This document shows positions 35,361 through 44,517 of a stretch of DNA of 55,205 nucleotides, piece after piece (position 1 is the stretch's first letter; each line of letters starts with the position of its first letter). The notes below the pieces were generated by a model, which worked only from the letters and a program-made list of their open reading frames with translations, was not told where the DNA came from and did not search any database. Made by a program: the position numbers and the translations under genes. Source of the DNA: Devosia psychrophila (lineage in GTDB: Bacteria; Pseudomonadota; Alphaproteobacteria; Rhizobiales; Devosiaceae); contig NZ_LAPV01000122.1 of the NCBI RefSeq assembly GCF_000971275.1, forward strand, positions 1 through 55,205. The letters run 5' to 3'.

Positions 35361-35390
35361 GTGTAACTGATTGGTTACTTAGCTACACGC
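35361..35390. promoter_or_regulatory. TetR-type operator, site 1
   Basis: GTAAC-N6-GTTAC core within a longer GGCGTGTA/TACACGCC dyad. The stretch TAACTnnTTGGTnACTTAGC is shared with the site at 37617. It sits in the divergent gap 29-51 bp before the Gfo/Idh/MocA gene and upstream of the TetR gene, the usual place for an autoregulatory operator. Confidence 0.8.
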
Positions 35391-35532
35391 CGCAAAGGGG
35401 AGCCGTCAAGTGTCGTGCGAGGCATTGAGCCACGGACGCTGGCGGAAGCGCCTTTACCCTCGTGAGGGTGACTGCTATCTGGGAAAGATCAGCATTTATG
35501 CAGTAACCGCGGCGTTCGCCGCATGAGGGGCA

Positions 35533-36192
35533 ATGGACGAGGCTCTCGCGGATAAGCCGGCGGTAAAGCGCGCCAGGAATTCGGAAAAGACCAAGGCGGC
35601 TATTCTGGTCGCCGGTCGGGCCGAATTTGCCGAGCGCGGCTTCGAGGGTGCACGGGTGGACGCCATCGCGGCCCTCGCGGGTGCCAACAAGCGGCTGCTG
35701 TACCACTACTTCGGCAACAAGGAAGACCTGTACCGCGCGGTGCTGCTCGATGCTTATCAGGAGATTCGTCGCGGCGAACGGGCGCTGTCGCTGGACCAGT
35801 TCGGGCCGGTCGACGCCATGGACCGGCTGGTGCGGTTCACTTTCCGCCATTTCCTCGCCAACCCGTGGTTTCCGCGCCTGCTCGGCACCGAAAATATCGA
35901 GAATGCGCGGTTTCTCAAAACCCTGCCGGATATCCAGGCGTTGCATTCGCCCCTGGTCGGGCAGATCAAGACCATCATGGATCGTGGCGCCGATACGGGC
36001 ATTTTCCGCCGCGATGTCGATCCGGTGCAGCTGTATATTTCCATCGCTGCGCTGGGGTTTTTCTACGTGTCCAACATGGCGACGCTGTCGGTGATTTTTG
36101 CCCGCGATCTATCGGCCATCGACATGGTGCAGGAGCGCGAAGCCCAGGCCGTGCAGATGGTGGTGGATTATCTGAAGACCCGGGCGGGGTAG
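35533..36192 (+). CDS. TetR/AcrR-family transcriptional regulator
   Basis: This 219-residue regulator has its helix-turn-helix at about 20-65: K-A-A-I-L-V-A-G-R-A-E-F-A-E-R-G-F, then V-D-A-I-A-A-L-A-G-A-N-K-R-L-L-Y-H-Y-F-G-N-K. Its C-terminal domain (F-R-H-F-L-A-N-P-W-F, I-S-I-A-A-L-G-F-F-Y-V-S-N) resembles the RutR/TetR_C_11-like group. GAGGGG lies just before the ATG. It is transcribed divergently from the Gfo/Idh/MocA-DUF993-isomerase operon and likely represses it and the ABC operon at 37.7 kb through the two matching operators. The inducer is unknown. Confidence 0.9.
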   Translation: MDEALADKPAVKRARNSEKTKAAILVAGRAEFAERGFEGARVDAIAALAGANKRLLYHYFGNKEDLYRAVLLDAYQEIRRGERALSLDQFGPVDAMDRLVRFTFRHFLANPWFPRLLGTENIENARFLKTLPDIQALHSPLVGQIKTIMDRGADTGIFRRDVDPVQLYISIAALGFFYVSNMATLSVIFARDLSAIDMVQEREAQAVQMVVDYLKTRAG

Positions 36193-36218
36193 GCGGCGAA
36201 GGTGAGTTTTTGTTGGGG

Positions 36219-36411
36219 TACCCCCCACCTGCCATTCGGGCGTAGCCCTCATGGCCTTCTCACCTAAAATCACGCCACTGGCGTGATTTTGCCTGCGGCC
36301 GGTTCGAAGTCCCCCTGATAGGGGAGGGACTTCATCGAGTTTTGGGCGTCATGGTGCCAAAACCACTGGCCAGATTCCTCCCCATTTTCAGGGGGAGGCT
36401 AGGTGGGGGTA
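36219..36411. repeat. 193-bp MITE-like element with terminal inverted repeats
   Basis: The ends are TACCCCCCACCT and AGGTGGGGGTA. The interior has a perfect 25-bp palindrome at 36266-36290 (AAAATCACGCCA, C, TGGCGTGATTTT) and the inverted pair GAAGTCCC/GGGACTTC. It lies between the convergent TetR and LysR genes. It is noncoding and shares its right end with the element at position 1. Confidence 0.8.
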
Positions 36412-36432
36412 TTGTTCCTGCTGTTCTAACTT

Positions 36433-37356
36433 CTACTCCAACTCCGGCAGCACCGGCTTGGCTGCCTCACTTATCCGCCGAACCATGTCGCGCAGACGCT
36501 CGTCATTCTTCTGCTCGGTGAGCAGGTAAATCCCCATGCGGCTGATCCGGTGCGGGTCGGTCTGCTCCACTTCCACCAGCCCGCGCCGGGCGAAGTCGTC
36601 GCGCATGATGTGGGTGTGGCGCAGCACGGCGTCGGTGGCGCAGGTGTAGTCGACGCAAGCGGCGAGCGAATTGGAGGCAAAGGCCGAGCTGGTGCGGTCG
36701 AACACCGTCTCGATTCGGGTGCGGCGCTTGGCGCTGTCGAAATAGCGCTGGTGCCGGCTTTCGGGCGGGGAGCTGCTGACCTGCGGGTAGGAATCGATCT
36801 CGGCGACGGTCCGGGTCTTGGCTAGCAGAGGGTGGCCCTGCCTGACGAAATAGGCGTGATAGACCGTGCTGAGCGGGATGAATTCGGCCCCGACGCTGGG
36901 GCTGAGGCCTTCGATTTCATGGGCCAGGAACATCGAGATATCACCCGAGATCAACTGGTCCATGCAGCGCAACTGGTTGCCGAGGCTGACCTGGGCCGGC
37001 GCGTTGGGGAATTCCTGCTGATAGGCCACCACCATGTCCTTGAGGAACATGGTCCACCATGAATAGCCCGAGCCGATGGAAATGCCGCGTTCGCTGCGCT
37101 GGCGCTGCTCGGCAATGGCGCCCAGCATGTTGTGATGCAGACGCCGCATCAGCCGGGCATTTTCGTACAGCGTCTCGCCGTAGGGCGTCAGCGTCACCCC
37201 GCGCGATGAGCGCAGCAGCAGTTGGACGCCAAGCTCTTCCTCAAGCTTGCGCATGTTGAAAGTGAGCGTCGGTTGGGTGACCAAAAGTGCCGTGGCAGCG
37301 GCGCTGATCGAGCCGGCATCGGCAATGGCGAGGAACTGGGTAAGTATCTTGTCCAT
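36433..37356 (-). CDS. LysR-family transcriptional regulator
   Basis: This 307-residue regulator has its winged helix-turn-helix at residues 3-62: F-L-A-I-A-D-A-G-S-I-S-A-A-A, T-Q-P-T-L-T-F-N-M-R-K-L-E-E-E-L-G. A periplasmic-binding-like effector domain follows. It is divergent from the sugar ABC operon. A perfect dyad CCATAGAT-N3-ATCTATGG lies just upstream of its ATG, probably for autoregulation. It may regulate the ABC transporter, but no matching dyad was found nearer to that operon. The effector is unknown. Confidence 0.9.
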   Translation of the reverse strand: MDKILTQFLAIADAGSISAAATALLVTQPTLTFNMRKLEEELGVQLLLRSSRGVTLTPYGETLYENARLMRRLHHNMLGAIAEQRQRSERGISIGSGYSWWTMFLKDMVVAYQQEFPNAPAQVSLGNQLRCMDQLISGDISMFLAHEIEGLSPSVGAEFIPLSTVYHAYFVRQGHPLLAKTRTVAEIDSYPQVSSSPPESRHQRYFDSAKRRTRIETVFDRTSSAFASNSLAACVDYTCATDAVLRHTHIMRDDFARRGLVEVEQTDPHRISRMGIYLLTEQKNDERLRDMVRRISEAAKPVLPELE

Positions 37357-37362
37357 GGCTGA

Positions 37363-37381
37363 CCATAGATTTTATCTATGG
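37363..37381. promoter_or_regulatory. LysR-type dyad overlapping the lysR leader
   Basis: CCATAGAT-TTT-ATCTATGG fits the ATAGnTnnnAnCTAT form of LysR-type (OxyR-like) half-sites. It begins seven bases upstream of the lysR ATG, so a bound regulator or the RNA hairpin would block ribosome access. Confidence 0.7.
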
Positions 37382-37616
37382 CAAGGGCCAGCATTTCATA
37401 TTTTTCTTTTGTGCCAAACTGCGTAATGCTGGCCTTGAGAAGTGCCAACAAGGAACAGGTCTGCGCCGCTCCAATCTTCCATACAAGTCAGTTGCACCCG
37501 CGCGCAGCGGCGTGTTAGATCGTAACCGGCCAGTTATTTGTTCGCATCGACGACATTCCAATCACGAAAACGAGCAGAGCAGGCGGATTGACAACGCGAC
37601 TAAACCAAATATCGTT

Positions 37617-37637
37617 GTAACTAGTTGGTGACTTAGC
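37617..37637. promoter_or_regulatory. TetR-type operator, site 2
   Basis: It agrees with site 1 (35363-35383) at 18 of 21 positions: TAACTnnTTGGTnACTTAGC. It lies 68 bp before the ABC substrate-binding gene. The match across 2.2 kb suggests one regulator for both operons. Confidence 0.78.
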
Positions 37638-37704
37638 GGCGGGGAGGCCGCTGTCACGTCGGTTCCAAAATTCGGAACAGCTAAATTTTTTGGGAGGAAA
37701 ACCA

Positions 37705-38994
37705 ATGACCGTTCGTATCGACCGTCGAAAGTTTCTGATGGGCACTACAGCCTTGGTTGCCGCTGGCGCCGCCGGCGTCATGCCAGCCTGGGCCCAGGCA
37801 TCCAGCCTGCGCCTGACCTTCTGGGGCGGCCAGGCCCGCGCCGATCGCACCTATGGCGTGACCGATCTCTATAAGGCCGCCAAGGGCACCGACGTCGAGG
37901 GTGAATTCCTCGCCTGGAACGATTACTGGCCCAAGCTGGCGACCCAGACCGCGGGTGGCAATGCCCCCGACATCATCCAGATGGATTATCGCTACATCGT
38001 CGAATACGCCAAGCGCAACGCCATCGCCCCGCTCGACGAATTCGTTGGCGGCGTGCTCGATCTTTCCAATTTTGACGCCGACCAGCTCGAAGGCGGCAAG
38101 GTCGATGGCAAGCTCTATGGCATTTCGCTCGGCGCCAACTCGGTTGCCATGCTGATCAACACCGCGGCCTTCGAAGAGGCCGGTATCGAGGCGCCCACCA
38201 ATGCCTGGACCTATGACGACCTGATCGCCATCGGCGAGGCCTTCAAGACCGCCAATATTCGCGGTGGCATGAAGGCCATCATGGACGGTTCCTACTCCGA
38301 GCCAATGCTGGACAACTGGCTGCGCCAGCGCGGCAAGGCGCTTTATACCGCCGAGGGCAAGCTGGGCTTCGACGAAGCCGATGCCGTGGAATGGTATGCA
38401 ATGTGGGCCAAGCTGCGCGAAGCCGGCGTTTGCGTGCCCGCTGAAGATCAGGCGCTCGACACCGGCCCGCTCGAAACCACCATGCTGGTATCCGGCAAGG
38501 CTGCAATGATCCCGTCCAACTCCAACCAGCTCGTCGGCTTCCAGGCCATCGTCCAGGACAAGCTGGCCATGGTCGGCTATCCGCGCATCGCGGCCGGCGT
38601 TGGCGGTGGTCACTATCGCAAGCCGTCGATGTTCTTCTCGGTTGCCGGCTCCTCCGCCAACAAGGAAGCGGCAGCAGAATTCCTCAACTTCTTCATCTCC
38701 GATCCCGAAGCCGTCAAGGTCCTCGGCGTCGAACGCGGCATTCCCTGCATCGCCGCATCGCGTGACGTCGTGGCGCCAACCCTCGACGAGCAGAGCCAGA
38801 TCGCCCTGAACTTCGTCGCAAATCTGGGCGACCTGCTTGGGCCGTTGCCGCCATCCCCGCCGGCCGCTGCCGGGGAAATCTCGGAATCGCTGCTCCGTAC
38901 CCTGGGCCAGGAAGTCGGCTTTGGTGCCAAGTCTCCTGAACAGGCTGGTGGCGAGCTGATTACCGGCGCCAACGACATCCTCGGCCGAGTTTAA
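37705..38994 (+). CDS. Sugar ABC transporter substrate-binding protein (family 1, Tat signal)
   Basis: This 429-residue extracellular solute-binding protein of the CUT1 type has an N-terminus D-R-R-K-F-L-M-G-T-T-A-L-V-A, a twin-arginine signal cut near A-W-A-Q-A. Export in folded form is therefore expected. The mature part begins L-R-L-T-F-W-G-G, as in maltose- and glycerol-phosphate-type binding proteins. GGGAGGAAAA precedes the ATG at 37705; a TTG five codons earlier is less likely. It is the first gene of a six-gene operon. The ligand is unknown, probably an oligosaccharide or glycoside. Confidence 0.92.
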   Translation: MTVRIDRRKFLMGTTALVAAGAAGVMPAWAQASSLRLTFWGGQARADRTYGVTDLYKAAKGTDVEGEFLAWNDYWPKLATQTAGGNAPDIIQMDYRYIVEYAKRNAIAPLDEFVGGVLDLSNFDADQLEGGKVDGKLYGISLGANSVAMLINTAAFEEAGIEAPTNAWTYDDLIAIGEAFKTANIRGGMKAIMDGSYSEPMLDNWLRQRGKALYTAEGKLGFDEADAVEWYAMWAKLREAGVCVPAEDQALDTGPLETTMLVSGKAAMIPSNSNQLVGFQAIVQDKLAMVGYPRIAAGVGGGHYRKPSMFFSVAGSSANKEAAAEFLNFFISDPEAVKVLGVERGIPCIAASRDVVAPTLDEQSQIALNFVANLGDLLGPLPPSPPAAAGEISESLLRTLGQEVGFGAKSPEQAGGELITGANDILGRV

Positions 38995-38998
38995 AACC

Positions 38999-39946
38999 AT
39001 GACCGCGCGCTCCCTTGAATCGGGCGCTCCCGCAAGGGAGCGCGCGGCCTCTCCATCCCTGTGGTCCCGGATCTGGCAAAACCATGCCCCCGGCTACCTG
39101 TTCCTGTTGCCCTGGCTGATCGGCTTTTTCGGCCTCACCATCGGGCCTATCGTCACCTCGTTCTATCTCAGCTTCACCGACTTCGACCTGTTGACCTCTC
39201 CCGACTGGGTGGGTGCCAACAACTATGTCCGCATGTTCACCGCCGACCCCAAGTTCTGGGCGTCGATGCGGGTGACCGTGATCTTCGTGATCTTCTCGGT
39301 GCCGCTCAAACTGGCCTTCGCGCTGGCCGTCGCCCTGCTGCTCAACCGGGGCATGCGCGGCCTGCCGCTGTATCGCGCCCTGTTCTATCTGCCGAGCCTG
39401 CTCGGCGCATCGGTGGCCATCGCCATCCTGTGGCGCCAGATTTTTGCCCGCGACGGCCTGGTCAATGATTTCCTCTCGGTCTTCGGCATTGCCGGTCCGA
39501 GCTGGATTTCCAATCCGCAATATTCGCTGTGGACCATCATCATCCTGGCGGTCTGGCAGTTCGGCTCGCCGATGATCATCTTCCTCGCCGGCCTGCGCCA
39601 GATTCCGCAAGACATGTATGAGGCGGCCAGTCTCGACGGCGCCGGCAAATGGCGGCAGTTCATCAAGATCACGCTGCCGCTGCTGACCCCGGTGGTGTTC
39701 TTCAACGCCATCATCCAGACCATCGAGGCGTTCAAGAGCTTCACGCCGGCTTTCATCATTTCGGGCGGCACCGGCAATCCGATCAATTCGACGCTGTTCT
39801 ATACGCTCTACCTGTACCAGGAGGCCTTCGGCTTCTTCCGCATGGGCTATGCCTCGGCGCTGGCCTGGGTGTTGCTGGCGCTGGTCGGCATGTTTACGGC
39901 GTTCTCGTTCCTTACCAGCAAGTACTGGGTGCACTACGATGAGTGA
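38999..39946 (+). CDS. Sugar ABC transporter permease (MalF-like)
   Basis: This 315-residue CUT1 inner-membrane permease has six TM segments after a 30-residue cytoplasmic N-terminus. The EAA motif is M-Y-E-A-A-S-L-D-G-A-G-K-W-R-Q-F-I-K-I-T-L-P near residue 205. It starts 4 bp after the binding protein and overlaps the second permease by 8 bp, forming the transmembrane pair of the importer. Confidence 0.93.
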   Translation: MTARSLESGAPARERAASPSLWSRIWQNHAPGYLFLLPWLIGFFGLTIGPIVTSFYLSFTDFDLLTSPDWVGANNYVRMFTADPKFWASMRVTVIFVIFSVPLKLAFALAVALLLNRGMRGLPLYRALFYLPSLLGASVAIAILWRQIFARDGLVNDFLSVFGIAGPSWISNPQYSLWTIIILAVWQFGSPMIIFLAGLRQIPQDMYEAASLDGAGKWRQFIKITLPLLTPVVFFNAIIQTIEAFKSFTPAFIISGGTGNPINSTLFYTLYLYQEAFGFFRMGYASALAWVLLALVGMFTAFSFLTSKYWVHYDE

Positions 39947-40826
39947 TGTTTCCAACAGGCTCACCGTGGTCGGCGAGCGTCAATTGACGCCAATGCAGCG
40001 CAAGCTCATCTCGGTGCTGACCCATGTCGCGCTGCTCGCGGTCTCGGTGCTGATGCTGTATCCGCTGCTGTGGTTGCTCGCGGCCTCGTTCCGGCCGGAA
40101 AACGAGATTTTCACCTCGGCCAGCATCTGGCCGTCGTCGTGGAGCATCGACTCCTACATCCGCGGCTGGAACGGACTGCGCACCAGTTTCGGCACTTTCT
40201 ATATCAACAGCTTCATCATCTCGGGCCTGTCGGTGCTGGGCAATGTGATGGCCTGCTCGATGGCGGCCTACGCCTTTGCCCGGCTCGATTTCAAGTTCAA
40301 GAACTTCTGGTTCGCCATGATGCTGATGACGCTCATGCTGCCCTACCAAGTGACGCTGATCCCGCAATATGTGCTGTTCCGCCAGCTTGGCTGGGTCAAC
40401 ACCTTCCTGCCGCTGGTGGTGCCGAAGTTTCTTGCCGCCGACGGGTTTTTCATCTTCCTGATGGTGCAGTTCTTCCGCGGTCTGCCGAAAGAGCTCGACG
40501 AAGCTGCCCAGATGGACGGCTGCTCGCCCTGGCGCATCTATTGGAAGATCATCATTCCGCTCTCCATGCCGGTGCTGGCGACCGCCGCCATCTTCACCTT
40601 CATCTGGACCTGGGACGATTTCTTCGGTCCGCTGATCTACCTCAGCGAAATGAAGACCTACACGGTGATGCTGGGCCTGCGCACCTTCACCGACAGCACC
40701 GGCGAAAGCGATTATGGCGGGCTGTTTGCCATGAGTGTGCTCTCCATCGTGCCTATTTTCCTGTTCTTCCTGTTCTTCCAGCGACTGCTCATCGAGGGCA
40801 TCGCCACCACCGGTATGAAACGCTAG
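39939..40826 (+). CDS. Sugar ABC transporter permease (MalG-like)
   Basis: This 295-residue permease has the EAA loop E-L-D-E-A-A-Q-M-D-G-C-S-P-W-R-I-Y-W-K-I and the C-terminal R-L-L-I-E-G-I-A-T-T-G-M-K-R typical of CUT1 MalG-like subunits. The ATG at 39939 overlaps the previous gene's end. A longer frame from 39849 shadows it and is discarded. Confidence 0.93.
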   Translation: MSDVSNRLTVVGERQLTPMQRKLISVLTHVALLAVSVLMLYPLLWLLAASFRPENEIFTSASIWPSSWSIDSYIRGWNGLRTSFGTFYINSFIISGLSVLGNVMACSMAAYAFARLDFKFKNFWFAMMLMTLMLPYQVTLIPQYVLFRQLGWVNTFLPLVVPKFLAADGFFIFLMVQFFRGLPKELDEAAQMDGCSPWRIYWKIIIPLSMPVLATAAIFTFIWTWDDFFGPLIYLSEMKTYTVMLGLRTFTDSTGESDYGGLFAMSVLSIVPIFLFFLFFQRLLIEGIATTGMKR

Positions 40827-40830
40827 ACCC

Positions 40831-41850
40831 ATGACTGACATCAAATTCGCCGCCATTGGCATCAATCACAGCCACATTTATGGCCAGGTCGATTGCCTGC
40901 AGGAGGCCGGGGCGCAGTTCGTCTCGTTCCACGCCGTCGAGGACGATCTTGCCGAGGCGTTCGGCGCGAAATACCCCGAGGCGAAGCGTGTTGCCGATCC
41001 GCGGGCGATCCTCGAAGACGCCAATGTAGCCGTGGTGATCACCTCGGCCATTCCGGCTGACCGCGCGGCGATTTCCATTGCTGCCATGCAGCATGGCAAG
41101 GACGTGCTGACCGACAAGCCGGGCATGACCACCTTCGCCCAGCTCCACGAGCTGCGGCGCGTGCAGGCCGAAACCGGCCGCATCTATTCGGTGCTGTATT
41201 CCGAGCATTTCGAAGTGCGCGCCACGGTGGAAGCCGGCAATCTGATTGCGCAGGGCGCCATCGGCAAGGTGATCAATACCGTTGGTCTCGGGCCTCATGC
41301 CATCCGCAACAACCAGCGGCCGGACTGGTTTTATGATCGCCAGCGCTACGGCGGCATCCTCTGCGATATCGCCAGCCACCAGTTCGAGCAGTTCCTGTTC
41401 TTTTCCGATGCCATGGATGCCGAAGTGACCGCGGCCACAGTCGCCAATCGCGGCAATCCGGACCGGCCGGGGCTGCAGGATGTCGGCGACGTCCACCTCA
41501 AGACGCCCAATACCTCGGGCTATATCCGCGTCGACTGGTTCACCCCGTCGGGTCTCCCCACCTGGGGCGATGGGCGCCTGACCATTCTCGGCACCGAGGG
41601 CTATATCGAGCTGCGCAAATATATCGACATTGCCGGCAAGCCGGGCACCGATCACCTCTACATCGTCAACCACGAGGGGCCGCGCCATATCGACTGCTCA
41701 ACAGTCGATCGGCCGTTTGGCCGGCAGTTCCTCGATGACGTTCTCAACCGCACCGAAACCGCCATGCCGCAGGAGCGGGCCTTCAACGCCATGAAACTGG
41801 CGCTGACGGCGCAGCAATTGGCCGAACGCGGCACGGAGTGGGCGCAATGA
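40831..41850 (+). CDS. Gfo/Idh/MocA-family oxidoreductase
   Basis: This 339-residue protein lacks a textbook glycine-rich loop: the N-terminus reads A-A-I-G-I-N-H-S-H-I-Y-G. It keeps L-T-D-K-P-G-M-T (the usual E-K-P is D-K-P) and the active-site G-G-I-L-C-D-I-A-S-H-Q. It starts 4 bp after the permease and overlaps the next dehydrogenase by 4 bp. It may oxidise or re-reduce a sugar taken up by the transporter; the unusual cofactor motif could mean a different cofactor binding mode. Confidence 0.88.
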   Translation: MTDIKFAAIGINHSHIYGQVDCLQEAGAQFVSFHAVEDDLAEAFGAKYPEAKRVADPRAILEDANVAVVITSAIPADRAAISIAAMQHGKDVLTDKPGMTTFAQLHELRRVQAETGRIYSVLYSEHFEVRATVEAGNLIAQGAIGKVINTVGLGPHAIRNNQRPDWFYDRQRYGGILCDIASHQFEQFLFFSDAMDAEVTAATVANRGNPDRPGLQDVGDVHLKTPNTSGYIRVDWFTPSGLPTWGDGRLTILGTEGYIELRKYIDIAGKPGTDHLYIVNHEGPRHIDCSTVDRPFGRQFLDDVLNRTETAMPQERAFNAMKLALTAQQLAERGTEWAQ

Positions 41851-42932
41851 GCCGTATTTTCAACGTCGCAGTCGTCGGTGTCGGCATCGGCCGCAGCCAT
41901 ATCGTCGAGGGCTATGTGCCCAATGCCGACAAGTTCAAGGTGCTGGCGCTATGCGATCTCAACGTCGAGCGCATGACGCCCATCGCCGATGAATTTGGCG
42001 TCGAGCGTCGCGTCACCAGTTTCGATGATGTCCTCGCCATGGACAATATCGACGTGGTCGATATCTGCACGCCACCGGGCCTGCACTATTCCATGGTCAT
42101 GGCCGCGCTCAAGGCCGGCAAGCATGTGATCTGCGAAAAGCCGCTGGTCGGATCGCTGGCCCAGGTCGACGAGGTCATTGCCGCTGAAAAGCAGAGCAAG
42201 GGCATGTTGATGCCGGTGTTTCAATACCGCTTCGGCAATGGCATCGAGCAGGCCAAGGCGATCATCGACGCGGGCATTGCCGGCAAGCCCTTCATGGGCA
42301 CGGTCGAAACGCTATGGCGCCGCGAGGCGGATTATTACGCAATTCCGTGGCGCGGCAAATGGGCCACCGAACTCGGCGGCGTGCTGATGGGCCACGCCAT
42401 CCATCCGCATGACCTGTTCACTTATTTGATGGGCGACATCGATCGCGTTTTTGGCCGCGTTGCCACTCGCGTCAATCCAATCGAAGTCGAAGATACCATT
42501 GCTGCCTCGCTGGTGATGAAAAGCGGCGCGCTGGCCAGCCTGACGGCAACGCTGGGCTCCGCCGACGAAATCACCCGCATCCGATTGGCGTTTGAAAACG
42601 TCACCATCGAAAGCGATCATGCAGCCTATAATCCGGGCGAAAAGCCCTGGACCATCAAGCCGCGCAATGACGAGACCGCCGCCAAGATCGACGCGCTGCT
42701 CAAGGACTGGAAGCACGTCCCGTCGCGCTTCCAGACCCAGATGGCCCGCTTCCACGACGCGCTGATCGGCGCGGCGCCGCTGCCGGTGACCAGCGCGGAC
42801 TCGCGCCGTTCGCTCGAACTGGTGACGGCCTTCTATCATTCCTCCGCCACCGGAGAAGACGTACCCCTGCCGATCGGCCCCGGCCACCCCCTCTACGAGA
42901 GCTGGGTTCCTGCCCAGTTCCGCGCTGCTTAG
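41847..42932 (+). CDS. Gfo/Idh/MocA-family oxidoreductase
   Basis: This 361-residue protein has the nucleotide motif V-G-V-G-I-G-R-S-H, then I-C-E-K-P-L-V-G. In the active-site segment [13 protein letters not shown] the usual Asp before the His is Gly, though a further Asp follows. The ATG sits in the previous stop codon (ATGA). With its neighbour and the gene at 34181 it makes three dehydrogenases of one superfamily in a single putative regulon, consistent with an oxidation, cleavage, reduction scheme on glycosides. Confidence 0.88.
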   Translation: MSRIFNVAVVGVGIGRSHIVEGYVPNADKFKVLALCDLNVERMTPIADEFGVERRVTSFDDVLAMDNIDVVDICTPPGLHYSMVMAALKAGKHVICEKPLVGSLAQVDEVIAAEKQSKGMLMPVFQYRFGNGIEQAKAIIDAGIAGKPFMGTVETLWRREADYYAIPWRGKWATELGGVLMGHAIHPHDLFTYLMGDIDRVFGRVATRVNPIEVEDTIAASLVMKSGALASLTATLGSADEITRIRLAFENVTIESDHAAYNPGEKPWTIKPRNDETAAKIDALLKDWKHVPSRFQTQMARFHDALIGAAPLPVTSADSRRSLELVTAFYHSSATGEDVPLPIGPGHPLYESWVPAQFRAA

Positions 42933-42940
42933 GAGATTCC

Positions 42941-43993
<1,053 letters not shown>

Positions 43994-44022
43994 GTTTTAG
44001 GAGGCAGGAACCCCTCCCTCCG

Positions 44023-44103
44023 TTCTCCCTCGGGCTTGACCCGAGGGCCGCTCCTCATTCGGCGCAAATGGTTATTGGCCCTCGGATCAAGTCCGAGGGA
44101 GAA
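44023..44103. repeat. Paired hairpin repeat (BIME-like), family C
   Basis: Hairpin 1 is CCCTCGGG-cttga-CCCGAGGG (44027-44047). Hairpin 2 is CCCTCGGA-tcaag-TCCGAGGG (44079-44099). The outer flanks TTCTCCCTCGG and CCGAGGGAGAA also pair. It begins 30 bp after the ABC operon and probably ends its transcription or stabilises its mRNA. Confidence 0.85.
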
Positions 44104-44167
44104 AGAGGTCGGTGCGACGCCCTGTGCCGTAGCCCAACGGACCTATGCGGTTGAGTTGGATCGAACC

Positions 44168-44419
44168 CTAATCCTTCAGTTCATCTTCGACATCGGTCTC
44201 CGGCCGGTCGCCGCCGCTGGCCTGCTCTTCGTGCCATGCGCCCTTGGCATCCTGATACTGGATCGCCTCGTCATTGCCACCGACCTGTTGCCGGCGAGCG
44301 GCAGCCGCGGCTGCGTCATGGGCAGCCTGATGGCTAGGGAAGGTCTCGGAGAACACGTCTCCGACCTTGTAGGCAAAGCCGCCATCGTGCTCGACGACAT
44401 CATAGGTAACATGGGACAT
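44168..44419 (-). CDS. Small DUF2188-like protein
   Basis: This 83-residue protein begins M-S-H-V-T-Y-D-V-V-E-H-D-G-G-F-A-Y-K-V-G-D, followed by a helix S-H-Q-A-A-H-D-A-A-A-A-A-A and R-R-Q-Q. This pattern fits DUF2188, a short beta-beta-alpha domain of unknown function. The tail is acidic and hydrophilic. AAGGAGAA stands eight bases before the ATG. The open frame continues upstream but only in the antisense of the next gene's leader. Confidence 0.78.
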   Translation of the reverse strand: MSHVTYDVVEHDGGFAYKVGDVFSETFPSHQAAHDAAAAAARRQQVGGNDEAIQYQDAKGAWHEEQASGGDRPETDVEDELKD

Positions 44420-44517
44420 CAGTATTCTCCTTGGTCGTTCAAAACACGCTGCGGGCGCAGAGGTTGCCCGGCAGGCACGGTGACCATACATGGGTATGGA
44501 CAGTGACGGGGGCCAGA

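Larger units (their letters stand above)
37357..37704. other. 348-bp regulatory interval between lysR and the sugar ABC operon
   Basis: No gene is seen. It contains the LysR-type dyad (37363-37381), a 10-bp inverted repeat GGCCAGCATT (37386-37395) / AATGCTGGCC (37425-37434) with a T-rich loop, and TetR operator site 2 (37617-37637). Confidence 0.7.
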
